64,000 nt of DNA, taken from assembly GCF_000011205.1 (NCBI RefSeq), contig NC_003106.2, positions 2,370,001 through 2,434,000 on the forward strand, given 5' to 3'. The notes beneath the pieces were generated by a model. That model was not told where the DNA came from, searched no databases, and saw only the letters and a program-made list of their open reading frames with translations. Below are positions 18,166 to 30,826 of this stretch, one piece after another. Positions within the stretch are counted from its first letter, which is position 1; the number at the start of each line of letters is the position of its first letter. Made by a program: the position numbers and the translations under genes. This DNA comes from Sulfurisphaera tokodaii str. 7. GTDB taxonomy: Archaea; Thermoproteota; Thermoprotei_A; Sulfolobales; Sulfolobaceae.

Positions 18166-18579
18166 TTAAATAGTGTCATCTTTTTCTGCTTCATTAATTA
18201 ATATCTCAAAAAATTCTACTACACAAGAAGGATCTTTAATTTTACTTAATAAGGATACAATTAACTCCTTATATTTGCCTCTTACATCTTCTAATATTTT
18301 TAAACCTGCGTCTGTAATCTTAACAATTACAACTCTTCTATCTTGAGTATCTCTTTCTCTAATAATAAATCCTTTTTTCTCTAGCTTATCTAATACTTCG
18401 ACCATAGTAGACTTATTTACGTCAGCAAAATTTGCTAAAGAAGTAACATTTTTCTCTCCATTCTTTAAAAAGTAAAGAACTTGTACCTCAGTATATGATA
18501 AACCAAATTTTTCAGCCTCTTTCTGTAAGAGTCTACGAAATTTCTTGTTACCCTTAAGCACTATTTCCCATGGTTCCAA
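18166..18579 (-). CDS. MarR-family transcriptional regulator
   Basis: 137 residues with the winged-helix MarR layout: VQVLYFLKNGEKNVTSLANF, recognition helix KSTMVEVLDKLEKKGFI and wing RERDTQDRRVVIVKITDAG. The TTG start at 18579 has an AGGTG Shine-Dalgarno; the nearby ATG is out of frame. A palindrome just upstream (18593-18605) is a likely autoregulatory operator. MarR proteins respond to phenolic or oxidative signals. Targets could include the membrane gene downstream. Confidence 0.85.
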   Translation of the reverse strand: MEPWEIVLKGNKKFRRLLQKEAEKFGLSYTEVQVLYFLKNGEKNVTSLANFADVNKSTMVEVLDKLEKKGFIIRERDTQDRRVVIVKITDAGLKILEDVRGKYKELIVSLLSKIKDPSCVVEFFEILINEAEKDDTI

Positions 18580-18592
18580 ATTAAGACACCTA

Positions 18593-18605
18593 TTTCAAAT
18601 TGAAA
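18593..18605. promoter_or_regulatory. Palindrome upstream of the MarR gene, candidate operator
   Basis: TTTCAA-A-TTGAAA is a perfect 6-bp inverted repeat with a one-base centre, 13 bases above the TTG start. Its position and symmetry fit a dimeric MarR binding site. AT-rich palindromes also arise by chance. Confidence 0.4.
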
Positions 18606-18734
18606 ATATTGAGTACAAGACTATTAAAACTGTTGACCCATCAAAAATAGGATTAGAGGTATAAATCATTTTCTAGTCATAAACTAAAAATCTTCATGCA
18701 ATCAATTTCTATCTTACTTTTATTATAGTTATTT

Positions 18735-19496
18735 CTACGATGTATTTTCTTTTCTAATTTCACATTTACTACTCTCAAGTTTATTTACGACTTTGTTTAG
18801 ATCTTTTAAATTAAATAGAAGAATTAGTACTGAACTTATCGGTAATCCGTACCATGCAAATCCGAAATAAATTGGGGAAGCTAGAATAGGTAAAACAGAA
18901 GAAATAACACCAATATCTAGGGCAACAAAATAAATAATTAAGCTAGGTAGGGAAAGACAACAACTAGTCCCAGATACTACACCTAGGGTTGGAATGGCAA
19001 TTAAGGCAGTACTTCTTTTATATGCATTTAATAAGTTCTTTAATTTAAGAATTTTTTCAATGTTAGCTCCAATAAGCAAAGCTAACAATATTCCTATAAA
19101 AGTAGTGAAGGGAAAGATCCCCATCTCGTAGCCAGCAATTATAATTCCTATTGCTGGACTATTTGCTATCCAGTATAAAAAATATTGAATTGTAGGTGTA
19201 ATCGAAGCATCAACATATATACTATATATAGGCAAATATATGAAAGCTCCTAAAATAATATAATAGAAGAAACCATATAAAAGTAAGTGAAACAAAAGAT
19301 ATAAAGAAAATGAAATCCAGTATCCTCTTCCCTTCTTTATATTCCATGTAAGGTCAAAGAATTTTTTCGGAATTAACAACCATAAACCTAACCAGAACGT
19401 TAAAGTTATTGTAGAACCTAAAAGCAGATAATGAAAAGATACAAAGTAGCCGATAAGAGAAAATAAGCAAAGAAAAATTCCTATAACTCTTTTCAT
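18735..19496 (-). CDS. Polytopic membrane protein with SCC motif (paralog B)
   Basis: 253 residues with about seven hydrophobic segments. A striking intramembrane motif GVVSGTSCCLSLPSLI (about 175-190) has two adjacent cysteines. The same pattern (G-x3-G-x-S-C-C-[LI]-S-L-P) occurs at the same place in the upstream paralog at 19509-20285. It is the last gene of the minus-strand run after the AioBA-like pair, 12 bases from its paralog. I do not recognise the family. Quinol, metal or disulfide chemistry at the membrane is possible but unproven. Confidence 0.7.
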   Translation of the reverse strand: MKRVIGIFLCLFSLIGYFVSFHYLLLGSTITLTFWLGLWLLIPKKFFDLTWNIKKGRGYWISFSLYLLFHLLLYGFFYYIILGAFIYLPIYSIYVDASITPTIQYFLYWIANSPAIGIIIAGYEMGIFPFTTFIGILLALLIGANIEKILKLKNLLNAYKRSTALIAIPTLGVVSGTSCCLSLPSLIIYFVALDIGVISSVLPILASPIYFGFAWYGLPISSVLILLFNLKDLNKVVNKLESSKCEIRKENTS

Positions 19497-19508
19497 AACT
19501 TATTATTT

Positions 19509-20276
19509 TTATTTTGGGGTAAATATTTTTATTCTCATTTCTTTTGGAGGTCTAGGAATCAGACTTCTAAAATGAATTGCCAAACCAGTCGCAGTTATTG
19601 GAGGTAACAAAATATAGGCTAAAAATAACGCAGTATTTCCTATAGGTAAGAAAAACAATACATTTGCAGCGGGAATAACAGTAGCTAATAGTATCGGTAA
19701 TGATATACAACAACTTCCACCAGCAATTACACCTAAAATTGGTACCAAGAGAATACTCTTTAACTTTATTACCTTACTTAATTCTAAAACCCTAACTATT
19801 GTTACTGTAACGACAGAACCTATTAAGAATCCCAAGACTATAGAATATAGGGACAGCTCTATGTAATAATTTGGAGGAAATCCTATCGCAACTGTTGGGT
19901 TAAAGATAATGTTAATAAATGCCGTGTAAAATGAGGGAGGATAAAAAGGCGTAATTGAGAGGGATATAAATGGAGTATTAACGTAAAATAGTATTCCGTA
20001 AAAACCAGTTAATAATCTCTCTAATGCAATACTATAAACAAAATAGTGAACAGATAAATAAGCTACTAAGATGCTAAGTGAAAATTTATTTAAATGTTTA
20101 CGTAAATAAGTAAAAATATTACTCATAGGACCTTTCATCAAAAAGAGAAGAAGCGATAGCCAAAAGATTAAGTTTCCTAAAACTACATAAATTTCGTAAT
20201 TTGGTGATAGCGGAGAAATGTAAACTAACAAAAATCCTAGTATAAGGCTAGATAAATAGTAAAAAGATTTCACCAT
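19509..20276 (-). CDS. Polytopic membrane protein with SCC motif (paralog A)
   Basis: I take the ATG at 20276 (255 residues); a GTG three codons earlier is possible. About seven hydrophobic segments. The motif [16 protein letters not shown] lies in the second half and matches paralog B, and both have a long VE/LE-K-x-L-K-[SN] loop just before it. It follows the AioA-like gene by about 30 bases, so it very probably belongs to that respiratory complex or its maturation. Family unknown. Confidence 0.7.
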   Translation of the reverse strand: MVKSFYYLSSLILGFLLVYISPLSPNYEIYVVLGNLIFWLSLLLFLMKGPMSNIFTYLRKHLNKFSLSILVAYLSVHYFVYSIALERLLTGFYGILFYVNTPFISLSITPFYPPSFYTAFINIIFNPTVAIGFPPNYYIELSLYSIVLGFLIGSVVTVTIVRVLELSKVIKLKSILLVPILGVIAGGSCCISLPILLATVIPAANVLFFLPIGNTALFLAYILLPPITATGLAIHFRSLIPRPPKEMRIKIFTPK

Positions 20277-20307
20277 GATACTCACTTATAAAAACAAAAT
20301 TAAAAAA

Positions 20308-23705
<3,398 letters not shown>

Positions 23706-23709
<4 letters not shown>

Positions 23710-24359
23710 GAATTACCACCTCCAGACATTTGGGCTAAACCTTGTAAAGCCGTATTATATGTACCATATACAAGTCTATTAAAACCTAAAGCATAAATAT
23801 CTCCAGTAGACTCCTCATATTCTAGAATTAATTGTGGTAAAAACTGATTTGGATGACCAACAACTTGCATTCCACCTCTAGTAGCATCATATTGGCTGAA
23901 ATGTTGTGGACATAATAGGCAGTTATTTGAAGGATCATAAACTAAAATATAGCCCATATGTGCACATGAAGCTGAGAATCCTACAATATCATTGTTAGGT
24001 CCAACTCCATTTTCAGACGGTACTCCAGTCTTTATAATATAAACTAGATATCCCATATACATAGTAGTAACATATTGTCCAGGTGAAGTAAGTTGTGATA
24101 TATTAGCAACTTTTTGTTTAACATACCCTACTTGCTGAGGTACCTGTGTAGGTACTGTTGTAGTTGTCGTACTCACCTGAGTTACAGTACTAACTTCCTT
24201 CTCTACTGTTACTTGAGGTTGGATAACTTTAGTAGTCCTCGGAAATGCGTATCCACCAATAACTATACCAGCTGCAATACCAGCAACAGCTGCTGCTCCA
24301 CCAATAATAACTGCACGTCTATTAGGGTCTACGTTATCTTTCTTCTTCCCTTCTGCCAT
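23706..24359 (-). CDS. aioB: AioB-like Rieske subunit with Tat signal
   Basis: 217 residues. The N-terminus [15 protein letters not shown] is a Tat-type signal/anchor, followed by a Thr/Val-rich linker (about 50-75). The Rieske [2Fe-2S] ligands are C132-x-H134 and C150-x2-H153. The two cysteines that form the disulfide in high-potential Rieske proteins are absent: Y137 and Q152 occupy those places. It would pass electrons from the molybdenum subunit to a carrier outside the membrane, probably sulfocyanin. First gene of the four-gene minus-strand unit, divergent from sulfocyanin 1. Confidence 0.85.
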
Positions 24360-24653
24360 CTTTATTACACCCTATTGTCATTAACAATTTAAAATAATAT
24401 ATTTAAAAAACTTAACTCTCGAATATATATATATGACTGAGTAAACATATTTTTGTAACTGAAAAATATTTTAATTTAATATAACTAAATTTTATTATAA
24501 TGAAATAAAGTTTAAAGCTCTGAAAGTTTTATATCGTAGATGTTTATTTACTTTTTATTATAATAATTTAAATAAGATCAAAGTATTTATGTAAAGATAT
24601 AAGTTTTATTAATGAAAAATCTTTTAATCTGCTATTTAAAACTATAAACTAAC
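24360..24653. promoter_or_regulatory. Divergent promoter region aioB / sulfocyanin 1
   Basis: About 294 very AT-rich bases between divergent starts. Near the plus-strand gene, ctatttaaaac lies about 22-25 bases above the ATG at 24654 and fits a TATA box. On the other side, an AT-rich run sits close above the aioB ATG. I see no RNA gene or ORF. Shared control of the two units is plausible. Confidence 0.4.
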
Positions 24654-25331
24654 ATGGCGTCAAATACACCTATAGTAATAGCAATAGTAATAGCTATAAT
24701 TCTAGTAGGAGTTGCTGCATATTATATTGCTACAAGATCTTCAACTACAGTAACTACAACACTACCACCAACGACAGTATCTACAGTAACCACTTCTATT
24801 TCTACTACAGTATCAACAACTACCACTTCTACTTCTACAACTACCACTTCAACAACTTCTACCACAACAACTTCGTCCTTACCTCCTGGTGCTATTGCCT
24901 TGCCTTATGATGCTAGTAATCATACTGTATTCTTATATTTAGCTGCCTTGTCTACTGGTAACGTTTTCAATTTTAATGGAACTTCTTTTGGAAAAATGCA
25001 CGTCTACATACCAGCTGGTTGGACTGTAATAGTTTATTTCACCAATGAAGAAAGTGGTCTACCACACAACCTCTTGATAGTACAAAATGACACGGCAACA
25101 CCAAATAGCTCAGATGTAGGAAACGATGGAAAAATACTACTATATGTAGGAACAACACCAAGCTCCTACACTGCAAATGGATTAATAAGCGGGCAATCAG
25201 CTAGTGGATCAATAACACTACAACCAGGATACTATTGGTTCTGCTGTGGAATAGCAGGACATGCAGTAGCGGGCATGTGGGGAGTAATAATAGTCTCATC
25301 TTCAATAACAGTACCATATGCAACAACATAA
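24654..25331 (+). CDS. soxE: Sulfocyanin 1 (membrane-anchored blue copper protein)
   Basis: 225 residues. A membrane anchor (about 6-24) is followed by a Thr/Ser-rich linker to residue 75 and a cupredoxin domain. Type 1 copper ligands are H138 (GLPHN), C198, H203 and M208 ([13 protein letters not shown]), the sulfocyanin pattern. It works outside the membrane as a one-electron carrier, a functional counterpart of cytochrome c, and lies between the AioBA-like enzyme and the CuA oxidase. From codon 55 to the stop its DNA is almost identical to sulfocyanin 2 in inverted orientation. Confidence 0.9.
   Translation: MASNTPIVIAIVIAIILVGVAAYYIATRSSTTVTTTLPPTTVSTVTTSISTTVSTTTTSTSTTTTSTTSTTTTSSLPPGAIALPYDASNHTVFLYLAALSTGNVFNFNGTSFGKMHVYIPAGWTVIVYFTNEESGLPHNLLIVQNDTATPNSSDVGNDGKILLYVGTTPSSYTANGLISGQSASGSITLQPGYYWFCCGIAGHAVAGMWGVIIVSSSITVPYATT
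24814..25331 (+). repeat. 518-bp inverted repeat, left arm
   Basis: Pairs with 26410-26927 in opposite orientation. Base-by-base reading shows one difference in 518 (att versus atc, both Ile). The repeat ends exactly at the stop codon of each sulfocyanin gene and starts in the Thr/Ser linker. Such identity in otherwise divergent genes implies recent gene conversion. Confidence 0.95.
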
Positions 25332-26409
25332 ATTGAAAGAGGTAAGTTACTATTTTCACTACTCAAAGTTGAAAAGACTTTTTTATTTTATTGCCTATAA
25401 GTAAATTATATCTTCTATTTTCTAATTTATCGATAAAATTAGTTTTTTAAGTGTTATTTTTATATATTATGATCTCTAACTTAATAATGATATATAGACA
25501 TGGCACTTTTTGGCCTAGTTTCAAAACCCAAATAACTTCTCTTAATGAAGATTATTCAAATAAACCTAAATTTAAGGTGCTAACTCAAGAAGATTTGAGG
25601 ATAAATAACCTATATATAGGCAAGATCTTGCCCTTTAAAATCTCAGAAAGTATAACTTATCAAATAATACGCTTATTAGTAACCTTAATAGGACTTTAAA
25701 ATAGAGATAATTAGATACTAATCTATTATGAGGAAATATAAAGTCTTATAAGCTTATTACTATCCATGGTCTACATAGTCTCCCTCCTAAGGTTGCAAAC
25801 TTAGGTCTATTAAAGACATGGTATGAGGTGCCTACTCATAAAAATCCTAATTTGGAGTTTCTTGTCAAACAATTAGTGAGTATTATAAATTGGGAACTCA
25901 TAAAACTCTATAAAGCCTGCGTCTTCTTTAAGTTTAAGCCTTAATGAAAGAATAATAACATAATATTACAAATAACTTTCGAATTTCATGATTGCATGAG
26001 AACAGAACCTATCCTTATTTCATGATTTAGGAGAAACCTCACTGGAAACATATATTTCCTACACTGATTACCTTATTCTATCTATCTCATATCAAATTAT
26101 ACCCAGTCACAGTTTAAAGAGAAACAATAAGCCTTCAGGTTAAACATATGTATATAGAAGAAGGGCTGTTAGGCTACTAATACAAAGACTTTAAAACTCT
26201 CACATGTAAATGTTTTCTAAACTAATGTTTTTGTTTTTCATATTTCTAGGTCTTTTCTGTAAATCATAACATAAAAAAGATTTTTACATTATTCTGATAT
26301 TTTTATAAATAAATTTCAAAAACTGATGACTGTTTAAGAATAGTCTTGTCTCAGTGTAAGAATATACTTTATTAATTTTTAAGTTAATAAATAAAAAAGA
26401 ATATATTTC
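25332..26409. other. 1.08-kb spacer inside the inverted repeat, decayed coding DNA
   Basis: No intact gene is convincing. A short plus-strand frame (25451-25699, 82 residues) and, near 25750-25945, a coding-looking stretch (HGLHSLPPKVANLGLLKTW, then WYEVPTHKNPNLEFLVKQL) look like pieces of a lost gene, perhaps from an insertion element, but I cannot name the family. The rest, 25950-26409, shows nothing. Confidence 0.4.
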
Positions 26410-26927
26410 TTATGTTGTTGCATATGGTACTGTTATTGAAGATGAGACTATTATTACTCCCCACATGCCCGCTACTGCATGTCCTGCTATTCCACAGCAG
26501 AACCAATAGTATCCTGGTTGTAGTGTTATTGATCCACTAGCTGATTGCCCGCTTATTAATCCATTTGCAGTGTAGGAGCTTGGTGTTGTTCCTACATATA
26601 GTAGTATTTTTCCATCGTTTCCTACATCTGAGCTATTTGGTGTTGCCGTGTCATTTTGTACTATCAAGAGGTTGTGTGGTAGACCACTTTCTTCATTGGT
26701 GAAATAAACTATTACAGTCCAACCAGCTGGTATGTAGACGTGCATTTTTCCAAAAGAAGTTCCATTAAAATTGAAAACGTTACCAGTAGACAAGGCAGCT
26801 AAATATAAGAATACAGTATGATTACTAGCATCATAAGGCAAGGCGATAGCACCAGGAGGTAAGGACGAAGTTGTTGTGGTAGAAGTTGTTGAAGTGGTAG
26901 TTGTAGAAGTAGAAGTGGTAGTTGTTG
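26410..26927 (-). repeat. 518-bp inverted repeat, right arm
   Basis: Reverse complement of 24814-25331 with a single mismatch. It covers the linker and cupredoxin domain of sulfocyanin 2. Recombination between the arms would invert the 1.08-kb spacer without joining different anchors, because the anchors lie outside the arms. Confidence 0.95.
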
Positions 26928-27063
26928 TTGTAGTTAGTATTATTGCTGCATGTGACTTAGGTAATGGGTAAGTTACCATAGCAAAATTATATGCGATAAA
27001 TCCCGCCATGATTGCTGTGCCAGCGAAAATTATAATTAGTAATGCTACTCCTAGCTTATTCAT
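26410..27063 (-). CDS. soxE: Sulfocyanin 2
   Basis: I place the start at the ATG at 27063 (217 residues, [15 protein letters not shown]), about 22-25 bases below a ttttttaaag box. A TTG six codons earlier overlaps that region. The anchor (about 4-24) and short stalk differ from sulfocyanin 1, but the Thr/Ser linker and the entire cupredoxin domain are identical in protein sequence, with the same His, Cys, His and Met ligands. Same role as an extracytoplasmic blue copper electron carrier. It is divergent from the oxidase genes, so expression of the two copies may differ. Confidence 0.9.
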   Translation of the reverse strand: MNKLGVALLIIIFAGTAIMAGFIAYNFAMVTYPLPKSHAAIILTTTTTTTSTSTTTTSTTSTTTTSSLPPGAIALPYDASNHTVFLYLAALSTGNVFNFNGTSFGKMHVYIPAGWTVIVYFTNEESGLPHNLLIVQNDTATPNSSDVGNDGKILLYVGTTPSSYTANGLISGQSASGSITLQPGYYWFCCGIAGHAVAGMWGVIIVSSSITVPYATT

Positions 27064-27242
27064 AGCTATCTCAATTCCCAACTTTAAAAAAGTAGTATTT
27101 ATTTTTATCTATTTTTACCAAAAGCTCAATTAAGTTTTTATTTTCATATATATTGGTTTGGTTTTTTATTAAAATATAAGATTTATGAAGAAAAAGTAGT
27201 AAAATTTATAAATTATTATTCATTTTAATTAGTTGATCAGTT

Positions 27243-27389
27243 ATGTTATTCATCATGGCTTCAACTGTCGCACCTCCGTCTAGTATTCCTTTTGAAGATG
27301 CGTTTGGTTTTCTACTTGCTGGTCTAGCTATAATTGCTGGTATAGTCTTTTACTTATTAATAAGGAAAAAGATAGTAAATATTTTTTGA
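27243..27389 (+). CDS. Tiny single-helix membrane protein, possible oxidase subunit
   Basis: 48 codons from the ATG at 27243, or 44 from the ATG at 27255 (MASTVAPPSSIPFEDAFG). One membrane helix (FLLAGLAIIAGIVFYLLI) is followed by a basic RKKIV tail. A TATA-like aaatttataaatta lies about 30-35 bases above. It sits 134 bases before the CuA subunit II on the same strand. Sulfolobales terminal oxidases include very small hydrophobic subunits (SoxD, DoxE type), so a structural subunit is the best guess. Confidence 0.5.
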   Translation: MLFIMASTVAPPSSIPFEDAFGFLLAGLAIIAGIVFYLLIRKKIVNIF

Positions 27390-27523
27390 ACTGAGTATAG
27401 TTTGCTTCTTTTTTTTATATTTTTAGTTAAATGAATTATATTATTTAAAAGTAATATCATTCAATATCATTTATACTAAGAAAAACTTTTAAACCAATAT
27501 ATGTATTTAAATTTTGAAGTAAG

Positions 27524-28063
27524 ATGAGTGAGCATAAAAGAGATTGGGAGAAAATATGGTTTATAGTAATGTTGATTCTGGTTGCTGCTTTTACTGGTTA
27601 TAGTTATTTTAGCATCATAAATGGTTCTGCTGCAACTTATAGATATGGTTTACCATTGGGAAGTGGTGTTCCTAAACCATTGCCTAACGGAACTATAGTA
27701 ATTTATATGTTAGGTGTACAATGGGCTTGGGAGCCTATGAATGCTACTGAAATAATTTATTTGCCTAACGGGACCATGGAGAATATAAGTGTAACCTCTA
27801 CAGTTATAACTTATGTTAATGGTTTTCCAGCTATTAAAGTTGAGCCAGGACAACCAATACTATTAGTTCTTTATAGTAATAATGTAATGCACGCCTTCTA
27901 TCTTAGACTACCTCATGGTCCACAGAATTGGAATATTGTACCAGGTGTTAACAGTTATGCTTTCTTTTATGCTCCAATGACTCCTGGTAATTACACGTTC
28001 CATTGTGCAGAGTATTGTGGTATTGGTCATTCTTATATGTATGGTTATTTGTGGGTGATGTAA
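27524..28063 (+). CDS. Haem-copper oxidase subunit II with complete CuA site
   Basis: 179 residues: one N-terminal membrane helix (about 11-30), then a cupredoxin domain outside. All CuA ligands are visible: H123 (VMHAF), C161, E163, C165, H169 and M172 ([13 protein letters not shown]). In this it is like SoxH and unlike SoxA, which lacks CuA. It should accept electrons from sulfocyanin and pass them to subunit I. The stop is followed after one base by the start of subunit I, so they are tightly coupled. Confidence 0.92.
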   Translation: MSEHKRDWEKIWFIVMLILVAAFTGYSYFSIINGSAATYRYGLPLGSGVPKPLPNGTIVIYMLGVQWAWEPMNATEIIYLPNGTMENISVTSTVITYVNGFPAIKVEPGQPILLVLYSNNVMHAFYLRLPHGPQNWNIVPGVNSYAFFYAPMTPGNYTFHCAEYCGIGHSYMYGYLWVM

Positions 28064-28064
28064 G

Positions 28065-29639
28065 ATGGTGAAGTTATATCCTAAAACAAGTTTAGGTATG
28101 GCTTTAGTATATATTTCTGGAGCAATATCATGGCTTATTGTAATGGGAATTGCTGCTTTATGGTTTAGGACAATTTTATTAAATCCTCATACGAATCCTG
28201 CCGTTGGATATGCTATTTCTCCCCTTTATTACTTTCTAGTTACTCTTCATGGAATGTCTGCGATGTATATAATTGTTGAAGATCTAGCACTAGGAATATT
28301 TGCTTATGCATTGTATAAGAGTGGAATGTCTGTAGTTCATTTCAGAACACTTACTGCCTTATTCTGGGTTTTAAATTTAGCACCTATAGTAACTTTTGCT
28401 GGAGGTCCAATAACTGGTTGGTATATGTATCCTCCTTTAGCGTTGCAAACTCAATCATGGCTTAACTATCACACAGATGCATTAATAGGAATGGCATACT
28501 TCTTCCTATTCATAAATTCTGTAGCTGCTATATTAGCGTCATTGTTTATGTTTATTGACGCTATAAAGACAAGACCAAAAGAGGGTAAAATACCAATCTT
28601 TGCCTCTTATGCTATGATGTTTGCCGGTGCTCTAATCTTCTTAACAGAACCAGCATTGGCTGCTGGAGAATTATGGTATACATTATACTTCTGGGCTAAT
28701 GTTCCAGTTAATCCATTAACGTGGGTAGTTTTATTCTGGTTCTTTGGTCATCCAGTAGTTTATTATGTACCATTTACGGTATTTGGCGGTTTGTATGCAT
28801 TAATTCCGCATTATGCTGGAAGGCCATTATATAGTGAAAGGTGGGCTAGGTGGAACATAATTTTGCTGTTTACTTTTAGTATGTTAGCTTGGGTTCATCA
28901 CCTACAAACATTCCCATTACCAGTGTATATAAGAGCATTCATTACACCAACTACACTAATCTTAGCCGCAGGATCTGGTTTAACAGTATTGAATTTAGCT
29001 TTAACAATATTTTATAGTCCAACTGGATATAACTATAAGGATCCAGTAGGTTTTGCAGCCCTAATAGCATACATAGGTTTTATATTAGCTGGGTTACAAG
29101 CATTGATTCTTCCAATAAATATAACTAATGTAATTGTTCACAATACTTACTATGTAGTTGGACATTTCCATTTAATGATTTGGACAATAATTATAGTTGG
29201 AAGTGTAGCAATAATCCTAGATATGTTAAGAAATCAAGTAGGTGCTAAATTAGACTTCTCTTCTTTAGGTAGAGGGTTCTTATTTGCAGGTCTATCTATG
29301 TGGACTGTTGGTGCACTCTTGACTGGCTATACAATGAGTTATGCTGGCTATTTAGGGTTAATAAGGAGATGGGACGCATATCCGATTAAGTTCTTACCAT
29401 TTATGGATGTTATGACTTATGGTGCTATGATTATGGGATTGAGTTTTGTGTTTATTGCACTACCAATTGTTTTAACAATGATTAGAGTGGGAATCCCAAT
29501 ATTCTGGACCCCAACTACTGGTGTTACAGCATCCCCTGGAATAACAATGAATACTCAGCCACCTAGTTCTGGAACACCTTCAATTACTAAAGAAGTAAGT
29601 ACAAGTGATATGAATAATAAGGTAACAAAGTTAAAATAA
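28065..29639 (+). CDS. Haem-copper oxidase subunit I, B-type (SoxB-like)
   Basis: 524 residues, about twelve helices. Haem and copper ligands: H62 (TLHGMSAMY) and H369 for the low-spin haem, H367 (GHFH) for the high-spin haem, CuB at H229, H278 and H279 (WVHHLQ), and the cross-linked Tyr233 in GHPVVYY. The GHPVVY motif marks the B family; A-type enzymes have GHPEVY. It is not fused to subunit III, so it is not SoxM-like. It reduces oxygen to water. The C-terminal tail after residue 490 is polar and Thr/Ser-rich. Confidence 0.93.
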   Translation: MVKLYPKTSLGMALVYISGAISWLIVMGIAALWFRTILLNPHTNPAVGYAISPLYYFLVTLHGMSAMYIIVEDLALGIFAYALYKSGMSVVHFRTLTALFWVLNLAPIVTFAGGPITGWYMYPPLALQTQSWLNYHTDALIGMAYFFLFINSVAAILASLFMFIDAIKTRPKEGKIPIFASYAMMFAGALIFLTEPALAAGELWYTLYFWANVPVNPLTWVVLFWFFGHPVVYYVPFTVFGGLYALIPHYAGRPLYSERWARWNIILLFTFSMLAWVHHLQTFPLPVYIRAFITPTTLILAAGSGLTVLNLALTIFYSPTGYNYKDPVGFAALIAYIGFILAGLQALILPINITNVIVHNTYYVVGHFHLMIWTIIIVGSVAIILDMLRNQVGAKLDFSSLGRGFLFAGLSMWTVGALLTGYTMSYAGYLGLIRRWDAYPIKFLPFMDVMTYGAMIMGLSFVFIALPIVLTMIRVGIPIFWTPTTGVTASPGITMNTQPPSSGTPSITKEVSTSDMNNKVTKLK

Positions 29640-29716
29640 ATTGATCTTTTTTTTTCTTTTAATCTGCTTTTATTTTAAAAGTAAATTTTTAAATCCTCTA
29701 ACCCAAAATATTTTTT

Positions 29717-30277
29717 ATGATAAAGTATTCTGGTATGAGAAACTGGAAAGACCTGGTAGTTCCTACAGTATTTATTTTGGCTTTTGTTAACCCTTATGTC
29801 GAGTCCTTACAATATTATAACCCATTAGTTTATATGCTAGATCATTATGCATTATATGCTGCTGGTGTATTAATAGGTTATAAATTCTTTAAAGGTTCTA
29901 TAATATCATTTATTCTTGGTATTATTCCAGCCGGATTCTGGCACATTCCATTATTTTTTGCATTAGGAGCATCTTTTCCACTATATAGAGGTTTATCAGA
30001 GGTAACACTAATTTTAGGTGGTATACTTGCAGGTTCTTATATTCCGAAAATGTCGCTAACATTTAAGATAGGTGCACTAGGGATTTATATGTTTGCAGAT
30101 TCTTTACTTAGCATATTCTTTGTTTTAGGTTATCCTCAGTATTCTAATGTGGACTTTAAGTTCTTATCATGGGGTACTGATATACTTCCATTTGTAGGTG
30201 TTGAGATGTTTGTTGTTATGAATATTGTACTGGTTTATTCGCTTTATAAACTATTAAAAAATATTTCCCTTTTTTAA
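29717..30277 (+). CDS. Membrane protein of the oxidase cluster (DUF1404-like?)
   Basis: 186 residues with about six hydrophobic segments. H43 lies in [12 protein letters not shown] and a further His in GFWHIPLFF; membrane-embedded histidines of this kind are typical of haem or metal sites. It follows subunit I on the same strand after 77 bases with a leaderless-looking start. It resembles archaeal DUF1404 proteins as I remember them, not certainly. It could be an oxidase assembly or accessory subunit. Confidence 0.6.
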   Translation: MIKYSGMRNWKDLVVPTVFILAFVNPYVESLQYYNPLVYMLDHYALYAAGVLIGYKFFKGSIISFILGIIPAGFWHIPLFFALGASFPLYRGLSEVTLILGGILAGSYIPKMSLTFKIGALGIYMFADSLLSIFFVLGYPQYSNVDFKFLSWGTDILPFVGVEMFVVMNIVLVYSLYKLLKNISLF

Positions 30278-30454
30278 AAGTTGATATACTCTTTTTTTGA
30301 TCTATGAAGTAGGTAATAGCTATCTTAAATAATTAAATGTAGAAATTATATTGGACTATTATCCAATTTAGGTTACGAGTAGTTCGATTTATTGACTTCG
30401 AATTTACAGCTAAATAGGTTCTAATTTAGGTAAATAAATTCCGGTTCTGATACA

Positions 30455-30826
30455 TTAACCTTCTCCTTTTATTCTTTCTAATATAGCTTGAAAACTTGAA
30501 TATATTATTTCTTTTATGCTAACTTCCCTTAATTCTGGTGAATCTAAACTATCATGAACATTCGAAATTAGAATTCTTATATTCGCTTTTTTTAGTATTA
30601 TGTATGAGGGATAACATAATGATCCATGCGGTGCTATAACTCTATCTGCTTTCAACTTTACGCATTCTTTAGCTACGGTTGGTCTTTTTGCACTTGAATA
30701 AAGGGCTGGATTTTCTTCTTTATAAATTATTTCTTTAGTATTTTCATCTAAGAGTATTAGGTATCTAGCCTTAGAAAATTCTTCTAACGTTTTTAAATCA
30801 TCTAGTACAGTTGTACAAGTAATCAT
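30455..30826 (-). CDS. Small alpha/beta protein, unknown
   Basis: 123 residues with alternating strands and helices. The segment AKECVKLKADRVIAPHGSL loosely resembles the NifX/NafY-like fold, but the metal-cofactor features are not evident, so I leave it unnamed. It overlaps the preceding gene by 4 bases and is almost surely co-transcribed with it. Confidence 0.65.
   Translation of the reverse strand: MITCTTVLDDLKTLEEFSKARYLILLDENTKEIIYKEENPALYSSAKRPTVAKECVKLKADRVIAPHGSLCYPSYIILKKANIRILISNVHDSLDSPELREVSIKEIIYSSFQAILERIKGEG

Noticed and set aside
18735-20276. Haem-binding NrfD/PsrC-type quinol subunits
   Set aside because: The lengths are near 255 residues and helix counts differ from NrfD (eight helices, over 300 residues). 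The SCC motif does not match that family.
24800-24870. Tandem repeat of accacttctac-type units as a separate repeat element
   Set aside because: It encodes the Thr/Ser-rich linker of sulfocyanin, a usual low-complexity stalk.
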